The position numbers were made by a program, and so were the translations under genes. 64,000 nt of DNA, taken from contig JBBIIP010000003.1 of NCBI GenBank assembly GCA_037446395.1, positions 62,001-126,000 of the forward strand, given 5' to 3'. The notes beneath the pieces were generated by a model. It was not told the origin of the DNA, did no database searches, and saw nothing but the letters and a program-made list of their open reading frames with translations. Below, one piece after another: positions 9,261 through 17,306 of the stretch (position 1 is the first letter of the stretch; the number at the start of each line of letters is the position of its first letter). The DNA is from JAAYJT01 sp037446395 (GTDB lineage Bacteria > Bacteroidota > Bacteroidia > Bacteroidales > JAAYJT01).

Positions 9261-10226
9261 ATGGCTATCGAGAGCAGGCCGCAAATATACCCTTGGGGTC
9301 ATCGCCGCCGATATAACGCATACACGCAATATATTCGCCGCATTTTTGGTGCAAGGGTGCAAAAACTCTCCATTGATGCCGGGTTCAGTTGCCCCAACCG
9401 CGATGGCACGGTGAGCACTGGAGGTTGTATATTTTGCAACAACGATGCTTTCAACCCATCCTACTGTTTGCCCGAAAAAAGTGTGAGCCAACAACTTGCA
9501 GAAGGTAAAACCTTTCATTCCACGCGCTATCGCCGAAATCAAGGTTACCTGGCTTATTTTCAGGCCTTCTCAAGCACCCATGGGGAGCTCAAATTATTAC
9601 GACAACTTTATGAGGAGGCGCTCTTGTTTCCGGGAGTCATCGGCCTGGTAATAGGCACACGACCTGATTGTGTGAATACCGAAAAGCTTGATTTCCTGGC
9701 ACAATTATCAGAAAAGAACTATATTGCCATTGAATATGGCATAGAATCGTGCTTTGATAGCACCCTCCGTTTCATTCAACGAGGGCATACTTTTAGCCAG
9801 GCTGTTTGGGCACTCGAGGAAAGCAAAAAACGGAACCTTATCACAGGGGCACATTTTATCCTCGGTTTACCCGGAGAAAGCATTGAGATGATATTATCTC
9901 AGAATCAAATAATATCGCATTTACCTCTAACGACAATTAAACTTCATCAACTCCAGATTTTAAAAAACACGGTTCTCGAAAGGTTCTATCTCGAGAATCC
10001 TTCCAGGTTCAATCTTTTTAAATTGGACGGCTACATTGACCTGATAGCCGAATTTATCGAGGGGCTTAATCCGGAAATTGTGATTGAACGTTTCACGGCC
10101 GAAGTGCCGCCACGATTCTTGGTTGCTCCTGATTGGGGGCGGCTTCGCACCGACCAGATACTCAACCGTATAGAAAAGCGTTTGGAAGAAAGGAATACAT
10201 GGCAAGGTAAAAACTTCCAGGCATGA
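9261..10226 (+). CDS. TIGR01212-type radical SAM protein (YhcC/YtqA family)
   Basis: A 321-residue protein with the widely spaced radical-SAM cysteine motif of this family: SCPNRDGTVSTGGCIFC, C-x11-C-x2-C, near residues 43-59. The N-terminal YPWGHRRRYNAYTQY segment and the later GAHFILGLPGE and TIKLHQLQ motifs also fit. The protein should bind a [4Fe-4S] cluster and cleave SAM. The substrate is unsettled, though tRNA modification has been linked to the family. A YjjG-type HAD gene follows after 22 bp, so a short operon is likely. The ATG at 9261 places the conserved motif at the usual position. Confidence 0.9.
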   Translation: MAIESRPQIYPWGHRRRYNAYTQYIRRIFGARVQKLSIDAGFSCPNRDGTVSTGGCIFCNNDAFNPSYCLPEKSVSQQLAEGKTFHSTRYRRNQGYLAYFQAFSSTHGELKLLRQLYEEALLFPGVIGLVIGTRPDCVNTEKLDFLAQLSEKNYIAIEYGIESCFDSTLRFIQRGHTFSQAVWALEESKKRNLITGAHFILGLPGESIEMILSQNQIISHLPLTTIKLHQLQILKNTVLERFYLENPSRFNLFKLDGYIDLIAEFIEGLNPEIVIERFTAEVPPRFLVAPDWGRLRTDQILNRIEKRLEERNTWQGKNFQA

Positions 10227-10248
10227 AATTCACTAAAACAAATAGCTG

Positions 10249-10950
10249 ATGCTTAAAAAAAATTATACCCATATATTTTTCGATCTTGACCACACCTTAT
10301 GGGATTTCAATACAAACACAAAGCTGACTTTCGATGAGATTCTGGCCAAACTTGACCTTTATAAAAAAGGGATTCCAGATATCGATGCCTTCCTTTTTGT
10401 ATACTCAAAACACAATAAGGCTCTTTGGGATCAATATAAAAGAGGAGAGATTGAAAAAGAACTTCTCAGTTACCATCGCTTCGAATTGACCTTGGAGGAA
10501 TTTGGTATTCAGAACGTTGAGATTGCCAAAATGATTGCAGAAGATTATATCCTTCTAAGCCCCACAAAAACCGAGCTCATTCCCGACTCAATAAAAGTAC
10601 TGGAATACTTGAGTTCAAAATATGCACTTGGATTAATCACAAATGGTTTTGATGAGATTCAGTTTATAAAGATCGAAAAAGCCGGACTGAATCCCTTTTT
10701 TAATTGGATCGTGACTTCGGAGGAAGCCGGGTCAAAAAAACCTGATCCGGCAATTTTTAATTATGCTTTAGAAAAAGCAGGCGCAAATGCAGCCACAAGT
10801 CTTTATGTTGGCGATGAGCCTGAAACTGATATTTTGGGAGCCAAGTTAGCCGGAATTGATCAAATTCTGTTTTGTAATAACTGTCAGGAGCATGCAGAAC
10901 AAGCCACCCATACCATCCACAGGCTTACGGAACTGATCACGCTATTGTAA
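10249..10950 (+). CDS. YjjG-type HAD nucleotidase
   Basis: A 233-residue HAD phosphatase. Motif I (FFDLDHTLWDF) supplies the nucleophile Asp12 and acid/base Asp14; motif II is the LITNG segment; motif III/IV is KKPDPAIF plus VGDEPETDILGA. The YjjG group dephosphorylates non-canonical pyrimidine nucleotides and so helps clean the nucleotide pool; this substrate assignment is by family, not shown here. It follows the radical SAM gene closely. Its stop codon enters the A-run of the terminator that serves the convergent small secreted-protein gene. Confidence 0.85.
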   Translation: MLKKNYTHIFFDLDHTLWDFNTNTKLTFDEILAKLDLYKKGIPDIDAFLFVYSKHNKALWDQYKRGEIEKELLSYHRFELTLEEFGIQNVEIAKMIAEDYILLSPTKTELIPDSIKVLEYLSSKYALGLITNGFDEIQFIKIEKAGLNPFFNWIVTSEEAGSKKPDPAIFNYALEKAGANAATSLYVGDEPETDILGAKLAGIDQILFCNNCQEHAEQATHTIHRLTELITLL

Positions 10951-10982
10951 AAAAAACCCGAAAACAGTGTTGCTTCCGGGTT
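10949..10982 (-). terminator. Rho-independent terminator of the Cys-rich small-protein gene
   Basis: Read on the minus strand, AACCCGGAAG...CTGTTTTCGGGTT folds into a stem (AACCCG with CGGGTT plus weaker inner pairs) followed by eight Ts. It lies 20 bp past the small gene's stop and abuts the stop of the convergent HAD gene, so it could also slow antisense transcription. Confidence 0.75.
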
Positions 10983-11001
10983 CGTGTACGGGGTTGAAGT
11001 G

Positions 11002-11301
11002 CTATTTTTTAGGAACGGGTGCCACTTCGGCAGGTTTAGCTGCAGCTTTTGAAGGGCAACCACCACATTTCTTCTGAGCTTCGGACGAGCAATCTTTTTT
11101 AGCTGCTTCGGCTTTCGAACCACAATCTGAATGCGCTTTTGCATCTGCTTTATCGTGTGTGCAAGGAGCCTTTGATTCGGCAACTTTTTCAACCTTCACG
11201 TCTTTTGCAGCTGTTTTTGGCGACTGTGCATAGGCAACATTTACGAGTAAAAATGCCGCAAGGGCAAACAATGAGAAAATTAACGCAATTTGTTTTTTCA
11301 T
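11002..11301 (-). CDS. Small Cys/Lys/Ala-rich secreted protein, function unknown
   Basis: A 99-residue protein with a clear signal peptide (hydrophobic LIFSLFALAAFLLVNVAYA, cleavage before QSPK). The mature 74 residues are low-complexity and highly charged, with five cysteines in CTHD, SDCGSK, KDCSS and KKCGGCPS contexts plus two His. The CxxC pair and nearby His suggest metal binding or disulfide chemistry in the periplasm, but that is inference. The sequence resembles no family I can name. It has its own putative -7 box and a strong terminator, so it is probably expressed as a separate short transcript after the psd gene. A coding origin is supported by the signal peptide and clean boundaries. 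Confidence 0.75.
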   Translation of the reverse strand: MKKQIALIFSLFALAAFLLVNVAYAQSPKTAAKDVKVEKVAESKAPCTHDKADAKAHSDCGSKAEAAKKDCSSEAQKKCGGCPSKAAAKPAEVAPVPKK

Positions 11302-11341
11302 TTTAATTAGGTTTTATTATTAATTGTCCATTTTCACGTGG

Positions 11342-11349
11342 CAAATATA
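11342..11349 (-). promoter_or_regulatory. Putative -7 box (TATATTTG) for the Cys-rich small-protein gene
   Basis: The minus strand has TATATTTG 41 bp before the start codon. A TTTC lies about 18 bp further upstream as a weak -33 partner. This separates the small gene from the psd operon. Confidence 0.5.
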
Positions 11350-11401
11350 CAATGTTATACAATTGATGAAACGTCCTATTTGTTAAAGAAGTGTTAAAAA
11401 A

Positions 11402-12058
11402 TCAGAATGATGCAATGATGGTTTGCCCGCCGATGACTTTCTGATCGAGTTGCACTGCAACCTTTGCGCTAAGGGGCAGGTATATATCCACACGGGAGCC
11501 AAACTTAATAATACCTAATTCGTTGCCCTGGGTTAAATCTGCATTTTCGCACAAGTTGCAAACGATGCGCCGTGCAAAGGCCCCGGCAATTTGCCGTAAT
11601 AAGATCGGGTTGTGGAGTGAATGGTTGATTACAATTGTGGTGTGTTCGTTTTGTGTTGATGCTTTGGGTGCCCATGCAAACAAATGTTTCCCGTGATGAT
11701 GCCTGTAATAGGCCAACCTGCCCGAAACCGGTAAATAGTTCACATGAACATTAAAGACAGACATAAACACCGACACCATAATACGCTGGTCTTTAAAGTA
11801 TTCGGTTTCGGTAACAGTTTCGATTGCAACAATTTTTCCATCGGCTCCGCTCACCACTTTTGAATCATCTTGCAAGGGTTTCCGGCCAGGCACCCTGAAA
11901 AAAAACGTTATAAAAAGAGGAACGAGCAGCAGAACCCCATATATCGTGTATCGTAGAATTGGTGGAGGTGTGAACAGAAGATGAATAAACAGAAAAAGCC
12001 CCACTGCCGTAAATGCAGCAATTAAAATGGCCTTTCTTCCTTCTTTGTGTATTCTCAT
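11402..12058 (-). CDS. psd: Phosphatidylserine decarboxylase family protein
   Basis: A 218-residue short-type PSD proenzyme. Two N-terminal membrane segments (about residues 10-50) anchor it. The C-terminal IIKFGSRVDIYLP contains the G-S site where self-cleavage is expected to create the pyruvoyl cofactor on the Ser; the VNVHVNYLP-like region (VHVNYLPVSG) is the other conserved block. It converts phosphatidylserine to phosphatidylethanolamine at the inner membrane. It is the next gene after cdsA on the same strand (74 bp gap), which supports a phospholipid operon. The size is typical for the short bacterial/archaeal-like form. Confidence 0.9.
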   Translation of the reverse strand: MRIHKEGRKAILIAAFTAVGLFLFIHLLFTPPPILRYTIYGVLLLVPLFITFFFRVPGRKPLQDDSKVVSGADGKIVAIETVTETEYFKDQRIMVSVFMSVFNVHVNYLPVSGRLAYYRHHHGKHLFAWAPKASTQNEHTTIVINHSLHNPILLRQIAGAFARRIVCNLCENADLTQGNELGIIKFGSRVDIYLPLSAKVAVQLDQKVIGGQTIIASF

Positions 12059-12132
12059 CGGTAAAAAGTGGTATTGTAAATCTTTCCAGAATTATTTTCC
12101 AGGTTGCTTGATTTGAATTTTTGCTTGACTTT

Positions 12133-12966
12133 CTATTTTATAAAAAATCGGATGTAAAGATACAAAACCGGAACAGAAAGCAGCACCGCATCAAAACGAT
12201 CGAGTATTCCCCCGTGCCCGGGAAGCAGCTTCCCGCTGTCTTTCACCTTCAGACTCCTTTTCAGCATTGATTCCGAAAGATCGCCGAGAGTCCCAAAAAT
12301 CATAATAATAAATGCCATGACCAACCATTCAAGAATGCCTAATTGCTTCATAACCATCGAAAGAATAAAAGCGGTTATCAAGCCAAAGACAATGCCTCCG
12401 GCCAAACCTTCCCAGGTTTTTTTTGGCGAAATCCGTTCGAATAATTTATTTTTTCCAACAGCAGATCCTATAAAATAAGCTGCCGAATCAAAAACCCAAA
12501 GGATGATAAAAAAACCAAGGATTAAAAGTCCTGGTTTTTCAAGGCCTAATTTGACTCCGATAGGGAAAAAAGAAACCAGCAAAGCAAAAGGAACAGGTAA
12601 ATAAATAATGCCCAAAATTGTAATTCCTATGTTCTGAAAAGGCGTGGAGCTGTTACTCCACATTTCAAATATGACAATGATTATTGGCAACAATAGAAGG
12701 CACATTAAATATTGTGAGCCCATCAATCCATTGCTTGTCAACAGAATAGCTAAATAAGCGATGATTCCTGCGGCTATTCCTGTAATTATTTGTGGTTTAT
12801 TGTCACCGTTCGATAAAAGGTTGTAGAACTCCAACAATCCGGCCACTACAAAGAAGAGGGTCAGCAGCGAAAAAGTCCATTGCCCCAAGAGGATGGAACC
12901 AATTAGGAATATCCCAAAAACGATTGCTGTTAAGGTGCGTATAGCAAGTTTCTCGGGCTTTCTCAT
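12133..12966 (-). CDS. cdsA: Phosphatidate cytidylyltransferase (CDP-diacylglycerol synthase)
   Basis: The open frame extends to 13026, but an ATG at 12966 (MRKPEKLAIR) is a better start, because the longer form would overlap the upstream DUF2007 gene; this gives 277 residues. Eight or so membrane helices are visible. The C-terminal block SESMLKRSLKVKDSG followed by LLPGHGGILDRFD is the full CDP-DAG synthase signature, and ISPKKTWEG precedes it. The enzyme makes CDP-diacylglycerol from phosphatidate and CTP, feeding the psd product's pathway. Placement in a run rsfS-ftsH-LUD-DUF2007-cdsA-psd is common in the phylum. Confidence 0.95.
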   Translation of the reverse strand: MRKPEKLAIRTLTAIVFGIFLIGSILLGQWTFSLLTLFFVVAGLLEFYNLLSNGDNKPQIITGIAAGIIAYLAILLTSNGLMGSQYLMCLLLLPIIIVIFEMWSNSSTPFQNIGITILGIIYLPVPFALLVSFFPIGVKLGLEKPGLLILGFFIILWVFDSAAYFIGSAVGKNKLFERISPKKTWEGLAGGIVFGLITAFILSMVMKQLGILEWLVMAFIIMIFGTLGDLSESMLKRSLKVKDSGKLLPGHGGILDRFDAVLLSVPVLYLYIRFFIK

Positions 12967-12982
12967 CACTAAAAATATAGAA

Positions 12983-13189
12983 TTATGCTTCGCTGGATTT
13001 GATAATTTGAATGGCCCGAAATGCATTTTCAGCCTCTACAAAAAGCTCGATGCAGCCCATGAGATATGCTGAGTCTTTTTTGTTGATGGCTACACTCTCG
13101 ATACCGCTATCATATAGCAAACCCTTCATCAACTCCGCTTTGAAAAGGTCATCGGTCGAAAACACAAGTGTCCATTCTGCCTCAGGCAT
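12983..13189 (-). CDS. DUF2007-type small protein (putative signal-transducing)
   Basis: A 68-residue protein with the DUF2007 pattern: a ferredoxin-like strand-helix-strand start (WTLVFSTDDLFKAELMKGLL), a GIESVAINKKDS turn, and a C-terminal IELFVEAENAFRAIQII strand-helix. The family resembles PII-like and regulatory folds, and its function is unproven. It sits 13 bp after the LUD gene and 16 bp before cdsA, so it is translated within the same operon. Its position next to cdsA might mean a role in lipid or membrane control, but that is speculation. Confidence 0.8.
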   Translation of the reverse strand: MPEAEWTLVFSTDDLFKAELMKGLLYDSGIESVAINKKDSAYLMGCIELFVEAENAFRAIQIIKSSEA

Positions 13190-13202
13190 AAGTAATTATT
13201 TG

Positions 13203-13850
13203 TTAAGAATTTGAGTCATCATAGAGAAATACATACAATTCTTTGGGGCCATGTGCTCCCATGACCAGGGTCTTTTCTATATCAGCCGTGCGGCTTGGTC
13301 CGCTTATTACCGATACCATTGACGGAAAAGCTTTTCCATACTTTTCTCTGACTCCTGAGAGTGCTTGCTTTATGTCGGGCACTAACTGCGAAGCACTGGC
13401 CAAAACGATGTGAATATCCGGCGAAATGTTAAGCTTTCTTCCCGAGAGCTGCTTCGATGAAACAACAACGCTTCCGAGCCTGGCTACCAGAAATTCGCAG
13501 CCGGTAATGGCAACTTTTGTAGTGTTTAATTTGTTTTCATCATTTGTTGCTGAAATGCCATATTGCTGGAGCATGTAGAGGAGTGACTCATCCCGGCAAA
13601 AAATCGGAGCAAATGTATTTGCTTTCGACAGGAGTGAAAGGGTTGAATAGATCTCGGATTCGCTCTCGCAATAGACAAATTTTCCACCTAATCGTGTAAA
13701 TTCCTCAGCAAAGGTAATATCAAGCGCATCAGTCAGTTCATTGAATACGGGAGCATCCATTTCAACATCTGGAAAAGGGTTTGCTCCTTTTTGGATGAGT
13801 GCATTGCGCACCCGTTTCATGATTTTCTCTTTCGAAGTACTCTCTTCCAT
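13203..13850 (-). CDS. LUD-domain (LutC/YkgG-like) protein
   Basis: A 215-residue LUD-domain protein. The C-terminal block VISGPSRTADIEKTLVMGAHGP, seen here as ISGPSRTADIE and GAHGPKEL, is the family hallmark. In lactate oxidation LutC works with the Fe-S proteins LutA and LutB, but neither is nearby. Here the gene lies 16 bp downstream of ftsH and ahead of cdsA. This solitary arrangement recurs in Bacteroidota, so a role other than lactate utilisation is plausible. The start ATG is immediately after the ftsH stop region. Confidence 0.85.
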   Translation of the reverse strand: MEESTSKEKIMKRVRNALIQKGANPFPDVEMDAPVFNELTDALDITFAEEFTRLGGKFVYCESESEIYSTLSLLSKANTFAPIFCRDESLLYMLQQYGISATNDENKLNTTKVAITGCEFLVARLGSVVVSSKQLSGRKLNISPDIHIVLASASQLVPDIKQALSGVREKYGKAFPSMVSVISGPSRTADIEKTLVMGAHGPKELYVFLYDDSNS

Positions 13851-13866
13851 GATTAGTTTTCTTAGA

Positions 13867-15930
13867 CTATGCCTTTTTGGCTAATTCATCATCCCTTGAT
13901 TTATCAACATCTTCATCTTCTTTTGAAGGATTTGATTTCTTATCTGATACCGTCTCTGCTGCAATGTTGCCGTTTGAGTTTTCAGCAAAATCCCGATGCT
14001 CGGCCCATGGTCTTTTTCCAAAAACTGCTTCGACATCCTCCCTGAAGATGACTTCACTTTTCAGCAGCTGTTCAGCAAGTACCTCGAGCTTTTCTTTGTT
14101 TTCGGTTAGTATGGTAAAGGCTCGTGTGTAGGCCAACTCAACCAGCTTGCTTGCTTCTTCATCAATGATTTGAGAAGTTTTTTCGCTATATGGTTTTGTG
14201 AGCATATATTCCTGCTGTCCTGTTGAATCGTAGAAGCTCAGGTTGCCTATTTTTTCGTTCAGGCCAAAAACGGATATCATTGCATAAGCCTGCTTTGTAA
14301 CGCGTTCAAGGTCGTTGAGAGCGCCTGTTGAAACTTTCCCGAAAACGATTTTCTCTGCAGCCCTACCGCCAAGAATGGCAGTCATTTCATCGAACATCTG
14401 ATCGAACGTAGTTATTTGTCTTTCGTCGGGCAAATACCAGGCTGCCCCCAAAGTTTTGCCACGCGGAATAATTGTAACTTTTACCAATGGGTGTGCGAAC
14501 TCAAGTAACCAACTCACCGATGCGTGCCCTGCTTCATGGAAGGCAATCACTTTTTTCTCTTGAGGCGAAATAAACTTACTTCTCTTTTCAAGGCCGGCAA
14601 CGATGCGGTCAATGGCATCGAGAAAATCTTGTTTTTCAATACTTTTTTTATTCCTGCGAGCAGCAATCAATGCGGCCTCATTACATACATTTGCAATATC
14701 TGCGCCTGAAAAACCAGGCGTTTGTCTTGCAAGGAAGGTCAAATCAAGGTTAAGGTCTAAGACGAGGTTGCGCATGTGAACTTTAAAAATTGCCATGCGT
14801 TCGTCGAGATCAGGAAGTTCTACATGGATTTGGCGATCGAAGCGACCGGCGCGAAGCAAAGCGCGGTCGAGAATATCGGCACGGTTTGTGGCCGCCAGGA
14901 TAATTACCCCTGTGTTGCTCGAGAATCCATCCATTTCGGTAAGGAGTTGGTTCAGGGTATTCTCTCTCTCGTCGTTGGCTCCCGTAAGTGGGTTGCGCCC
15001 CCGGGCCCGTCCTATTGCATCTATTTCATCAATAAAAATGATGCATGGTGCTTTTTCTTTGGCTTGTTTAAAAAGGTCACGAACCCTGGATGCCCCGACT
15101 CCCACAAACATTTCAACAAACTCGGAGCCGGAAATTGAAAAGAAAGGCACTTTGGCTTCCCCTGCTACTGCCTTGGCCAGTAGTGTTTTACCTGTTCCGG
15201 GGGGGCCGACCAAAAGGGCTCCTTTGGGAATTTTTCCACCCAGGTTTCGAAATTTGTCGGGTTGCTTTAAAAATTCAACGATCTCCATCACCTCAATTTT
15301 TGCTTCTTCGAGGCCGGCTACGTCGCTAAAATTGATACTTACAGAGGTATCGCGATCAAAAAGTTGAGCCTTGGATTTTCCAATATTAAAAATCTGGCCA
15401 CCGCCTCCACCTCGTGTCATCATTCGCATGATGAAAAGCCATACGACCACCAACAATAAGAGCGGAAAAACCCATCCTAAAATATCTCCGCCCCAGTTTC
15501 GGCGTTTCTCATTAATCAAATAAACCGGGTTGGATAGCTCTTGTTGAATTTTCTCGACATCTGCCTTGAAAGAATCGTAGGAACCGATTACATACTTGTA
15601 GCTTGGCTGAGCAACATCACCATTTAACTCCCTGATATCTTTAAATTTTTCCAGTTCAAGTTTTTCTTTTTTAATAAATATCTCTGCTGCTTCATTGTTA
15701 ACAACAATTATTTTTTCAATTTCCTGATTGGCAAGCATCTCACGAAGATCTCCCCAGGAGATGTCTTTTGTTATGCTCTCCTTGTTGTTGAACCACATGA
15801 AAACAAATACCAGCGCAAGCATGGCATAAACCCAATAAAAACTGAATTTGGGCCTCATGAGCTTCGACTGTATCTTGCCTTTTTGGGGGGTGTCTGTTCT
15901 TTTTGTCTCTTTTTCTTTATCTTCTGCCAT
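13867..15930 (-). CDS. ftsH: ATP-dependent zinc metalloprotease FtsH
   Basis: A 687-residue membrane AAA+ protease. TM1 is about residues 31-46 and TM2 about 151-169, enclosing a periplasmic domain. Walker A (GPPGTGKT) is at 242-249, Walker B (IIFIDEID) at 297-304, and the Arg-finger region is GRFDRQI. The zinc site HEAGH is at 465-469, with a downstream Asp in the LNDLERVT helix as third ligand. It degrades misfolded and regulatory membrane and cytosolic proteins. The C-terminus is long and acidic (DEDVDKSRDDE), as in other Bacteroidota. rsfS precedes it by 34 bp. Confidence 0.98.
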   Translation of the reverse strand: MAEDKEKETKRTDTPQKGKIQSKLMRPKFSFYWVYAMLALVFVFMWFNNKESITKDISWGDLREMLANQEIEKIIVVNNEAAEIFIKKEKLELEKFKDIRELNGDVAQPSYKYVIGSYDSFKADVEKIQQELSNPVYLINEKRRNWGGDILGWVFPLLLLVVVWLFIMRMMTRGGGGGQIFNIGKSKAQLFDRDTSVSINFSDVAGLEEAKIEVMEIVEFLKQPDKFRNLGGKIPKGALLVGPPGTGKTLLAKAVAGEAKVPFFSISGSEFVEMFVGVGASRVRDLFKQAKEKAPCIIFIDEIDAIGRARGRNPLTGANDERENTLNQLLTEMDGFSSNTGVIILAATNRADILDRALLRAGRFDRQIHVELPDLDERMAIFKVHMRNLVLDLNLDLTFLARQTPGFSGADIANVCNEAALIAARRNKKSIEKQDFLDAIDRIVAGLEKRSKFISPQEKKVIAFHEAGHASVSWLLEFAHPLVKVTIIPRGKTLGAAWYLPDERQITTFDQMFDEMTAILGGRAAEKIVFGKVSTGALNDLERVTKQAYAMISVFGLNEKIGNLSFYDSTGQQEYMLTKPYSEKTSQIIDEEASKLVELAYTRAFTILTENKEKLEVLAEQLLKSEVIFREDVEAVFGKRPWAEHRDFAENSNGNIAAETVSDKKSNPSKEDEDVDKSRDDELAKKA

Positions 15931-15964
15931 TACTTTTCTCCTGCAAAAATTTAATCTAAATGTT

Positions 15965-16342
15965 TTATACGTCTGCTTTCATGTACTTGATTTCTGCATC
16001 TGCCCATAAATCTTCCAGTTTGTAGTAATCTCTTGATTGAGGCAAAAATACATGAACAACAATATCGAAGTAATCAATTAAAATCCACTCGGCATTTTCA
16101 TATCCTTCAGCATGCCAGGCACTTACGCCAAGTTCGGTTTTTACGAATCTTCTGATACTGTCGGCAATGGCTTCCACCTGTGTTCGGTTTGAGCCACTAC
16201 AGACAATAAATCGGTCGCAAATTGCATTCTTGATTCGTTTCAAATCGATTTGAACGATATCAATGCCCTTTTTTTCCCTGATCCCTTTTATGATTGAATC
16301 GGTCAGTTGTGCTAAGGTGGCTTTTTTCCGGTGTGCGATCAT
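15965..16342 (-). CDS. rsfS: Ribosome silencing factor RsfS
   Basis: A 125-residue RsfS/DUF143 protein. The motifs FIVCSGSNRTQVEAIADSI, HAEGYENAEWILIDYFDIVVHVF and YKLEDLW follow the family order. It binds uL14 on the large subunit and blocks subunit joining when nutrients are scarce. It heads the minus-strand run into ftsH. A -7-like box lies 18 bp upstream, and the divergent birA is on the other side of a palindrome. Confidence 0.95.
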   Translation of the reverse strand: MIAHRKKATLAQLTDSIIKGIREKKGIDIVQIDLKRIKNAICDRFIVCSGSNRTQVEAIADSIRRFVKTELGVSAWHAEGYENAEWILIDYFDIVVHVFLPQSRDYYKLEDLWADAEIKYMKADV

Positions 16343-16360
16343 TCGTTTTCATTATCGGTG

Positions 16361-16368
16361 CAAAAATA
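16361..16368 (-). promoter_or_regulatory. Putative -7 box (TATTTTTG) for the rsfS-ftsH operon
   Basis: TATTTTTG on the minus strand fits TAnnTTTG and sits 18 bp before the rsfS ATG, giving a very short leader. Its -33 position would fall at the edge of the palindrome at 16388-16410. Confidence 0.45.
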
Positions 16369-16387
16369 CAGTTTTTCAAGATGTTTA

Positions 16388-16410
16388 TACCGCTAAACGT
16401 TTAGTCGGTA
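16388..16410. promoter_or_regulatory. Candidate operator: 23-bp palindrome between rsfS and birA
   Basis: CTAAACGTTTAG is a perfect 12-bp palindrome, flanked by TACCG on the left and (after one extra T) CGGTA on the right. The centre AACGTT resembles LacI/GalR-type operators. It covers the expected -33 zones of both divergent promoters. The BirA here has no N-terminal DNA-binding domain, so it is unlikely to be the regulator. Confidence 0.5.
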
Positions 16411-16419
16411 AGAATGAAA

Positions 16420-16427
16420 TACTTTTG
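16420..16427 (+). promoter_or_regulatory. Putative -7 box (TACTTTTG) for birA
   Basis: An exact TAnnTTTG match 16 bp beyond a TTTAG that forms the right arm of the neighbouring palindrome. It would give a leader of roughly 90 nt to the preferred ATG. Confidence 0.45.
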
Positions 16428-16524
16428 TAGAAACTGAAGGTTATTATTCCTTACAAATATCTATCCAAACCAAAAACAGGTAAAATTGTCACACTTAGAT
16501 AAAAACAAACCATTAAGTGACACA

Positions 16525-17268
16525 ATGAATGTAATAACGCATCGGATCAGTCTGGCAAAATGTACTTCAACAAATGATTATGCAATGGAGTTGATCAGGA
16601 TGGGTCAGGCCACCTCCGGCACATTGATATCTGCCACAGAGCAAACACAAGGCCGGGGGCTTGATGTAAATCGCTGGGAGAGTCAGTCGGGCAAAAATCT
16701 GTTAATCAGCATATTAGTTCAGCCGGTAGGAATCAAGCCTTCTGATCAATTTATTTTAAACCAGGTATCATCTCTTGCTATTTGCAATTTTCTGAAAAGT
16801 AAACTGCCATCGAGGCAAGTCTGTGTTAAATGGCCCAATGATGTTTATATCGAAAATAAAAAAGCCGCCGGAATCCTGATTAACAATATTATTTGTGGCG
16901 ACAAGATTCTTTGGTCTGTCATAGGTATGGGGATCAATATTAATCAGGAAAAATTTTTCGAAGACGCACCGAACCCTGTTTCACTCAAAATGCTGACGGG
17001 TATCAATTATGATTTAAATCTTTGTCTTCAGGAGTTGGAATACTTCTTTTCGGTTTGGCATGGATATATGACAAATGCAATGCATGATATTATTCGAAAA
17101 GAATATTTGAAATCGCTCTATCAGTTTGGCCGGCAGGCGAAATATCTCTATCACGACAGCCCAATAATTGCCCGCATTACAGGCATAGGAGCTTATGGAA
17201 AACTCTTATTGCAAACTTCTGATGGCAACTTTCTTGCCTGCGATTTGAAGGAAATAAAGTTCTTGTGA
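16525..17268 (+). CDS. birA: Biotin--[acetyl-CoA-carboxylase] ligase
   Basis: A TTG at 16486 would add 13 residues, but the ATG at 16525 is preferred because the conserved ISLAKCTSTNDYA motif begins a few residues later; this gives 247 residues. The biotin-binding loop TEQTQGRGLDVNRWES and the VKWPNDVYIENKKAAGIL block are clear. The protein attaches biotin to the carrier domain of acetyl-CoA carboxylase and similar enzymes. It lacks the N-terminal winged helix of E. coli BirA (class I ligase), so it should not repress transcription. It diverges from rsfS, a common arrangement in the phylum. Confidence 0.92.
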   Translation: MNVITHRISLAKCTSTNDYAMELIRMGQATSGTLISATEQTQGRGLDVNRWESQSGKNLLISILVQPVGIKPSDQFILNQVSSLAICNFLKSKLPSRQVCVKWPNDVYIENKKAAGILINNIICGDKILWSVIGMGININQEKFFEDAPNPVSLKMLTGINYDLNLCLQELEYFFSVWHGYMTNAMHDIIRKEYLKSLYQFGRQAKYLYHDSPIIARITGIGAYGKLLLQTSDGNFLACDLKEIKFL

Positions 17269-17306
17269 AAACCAAGCAATGCAGGTGATTTATCCAAGAG
17301 ACCTGT

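Noticed and set aside
14795..15367. 190-residue plus-strand frame inside ftsH
   Set aside because: It is Ser/Arg-rich and reads the complement of conserved AAA motifs, so it is a shadow of ftsH.
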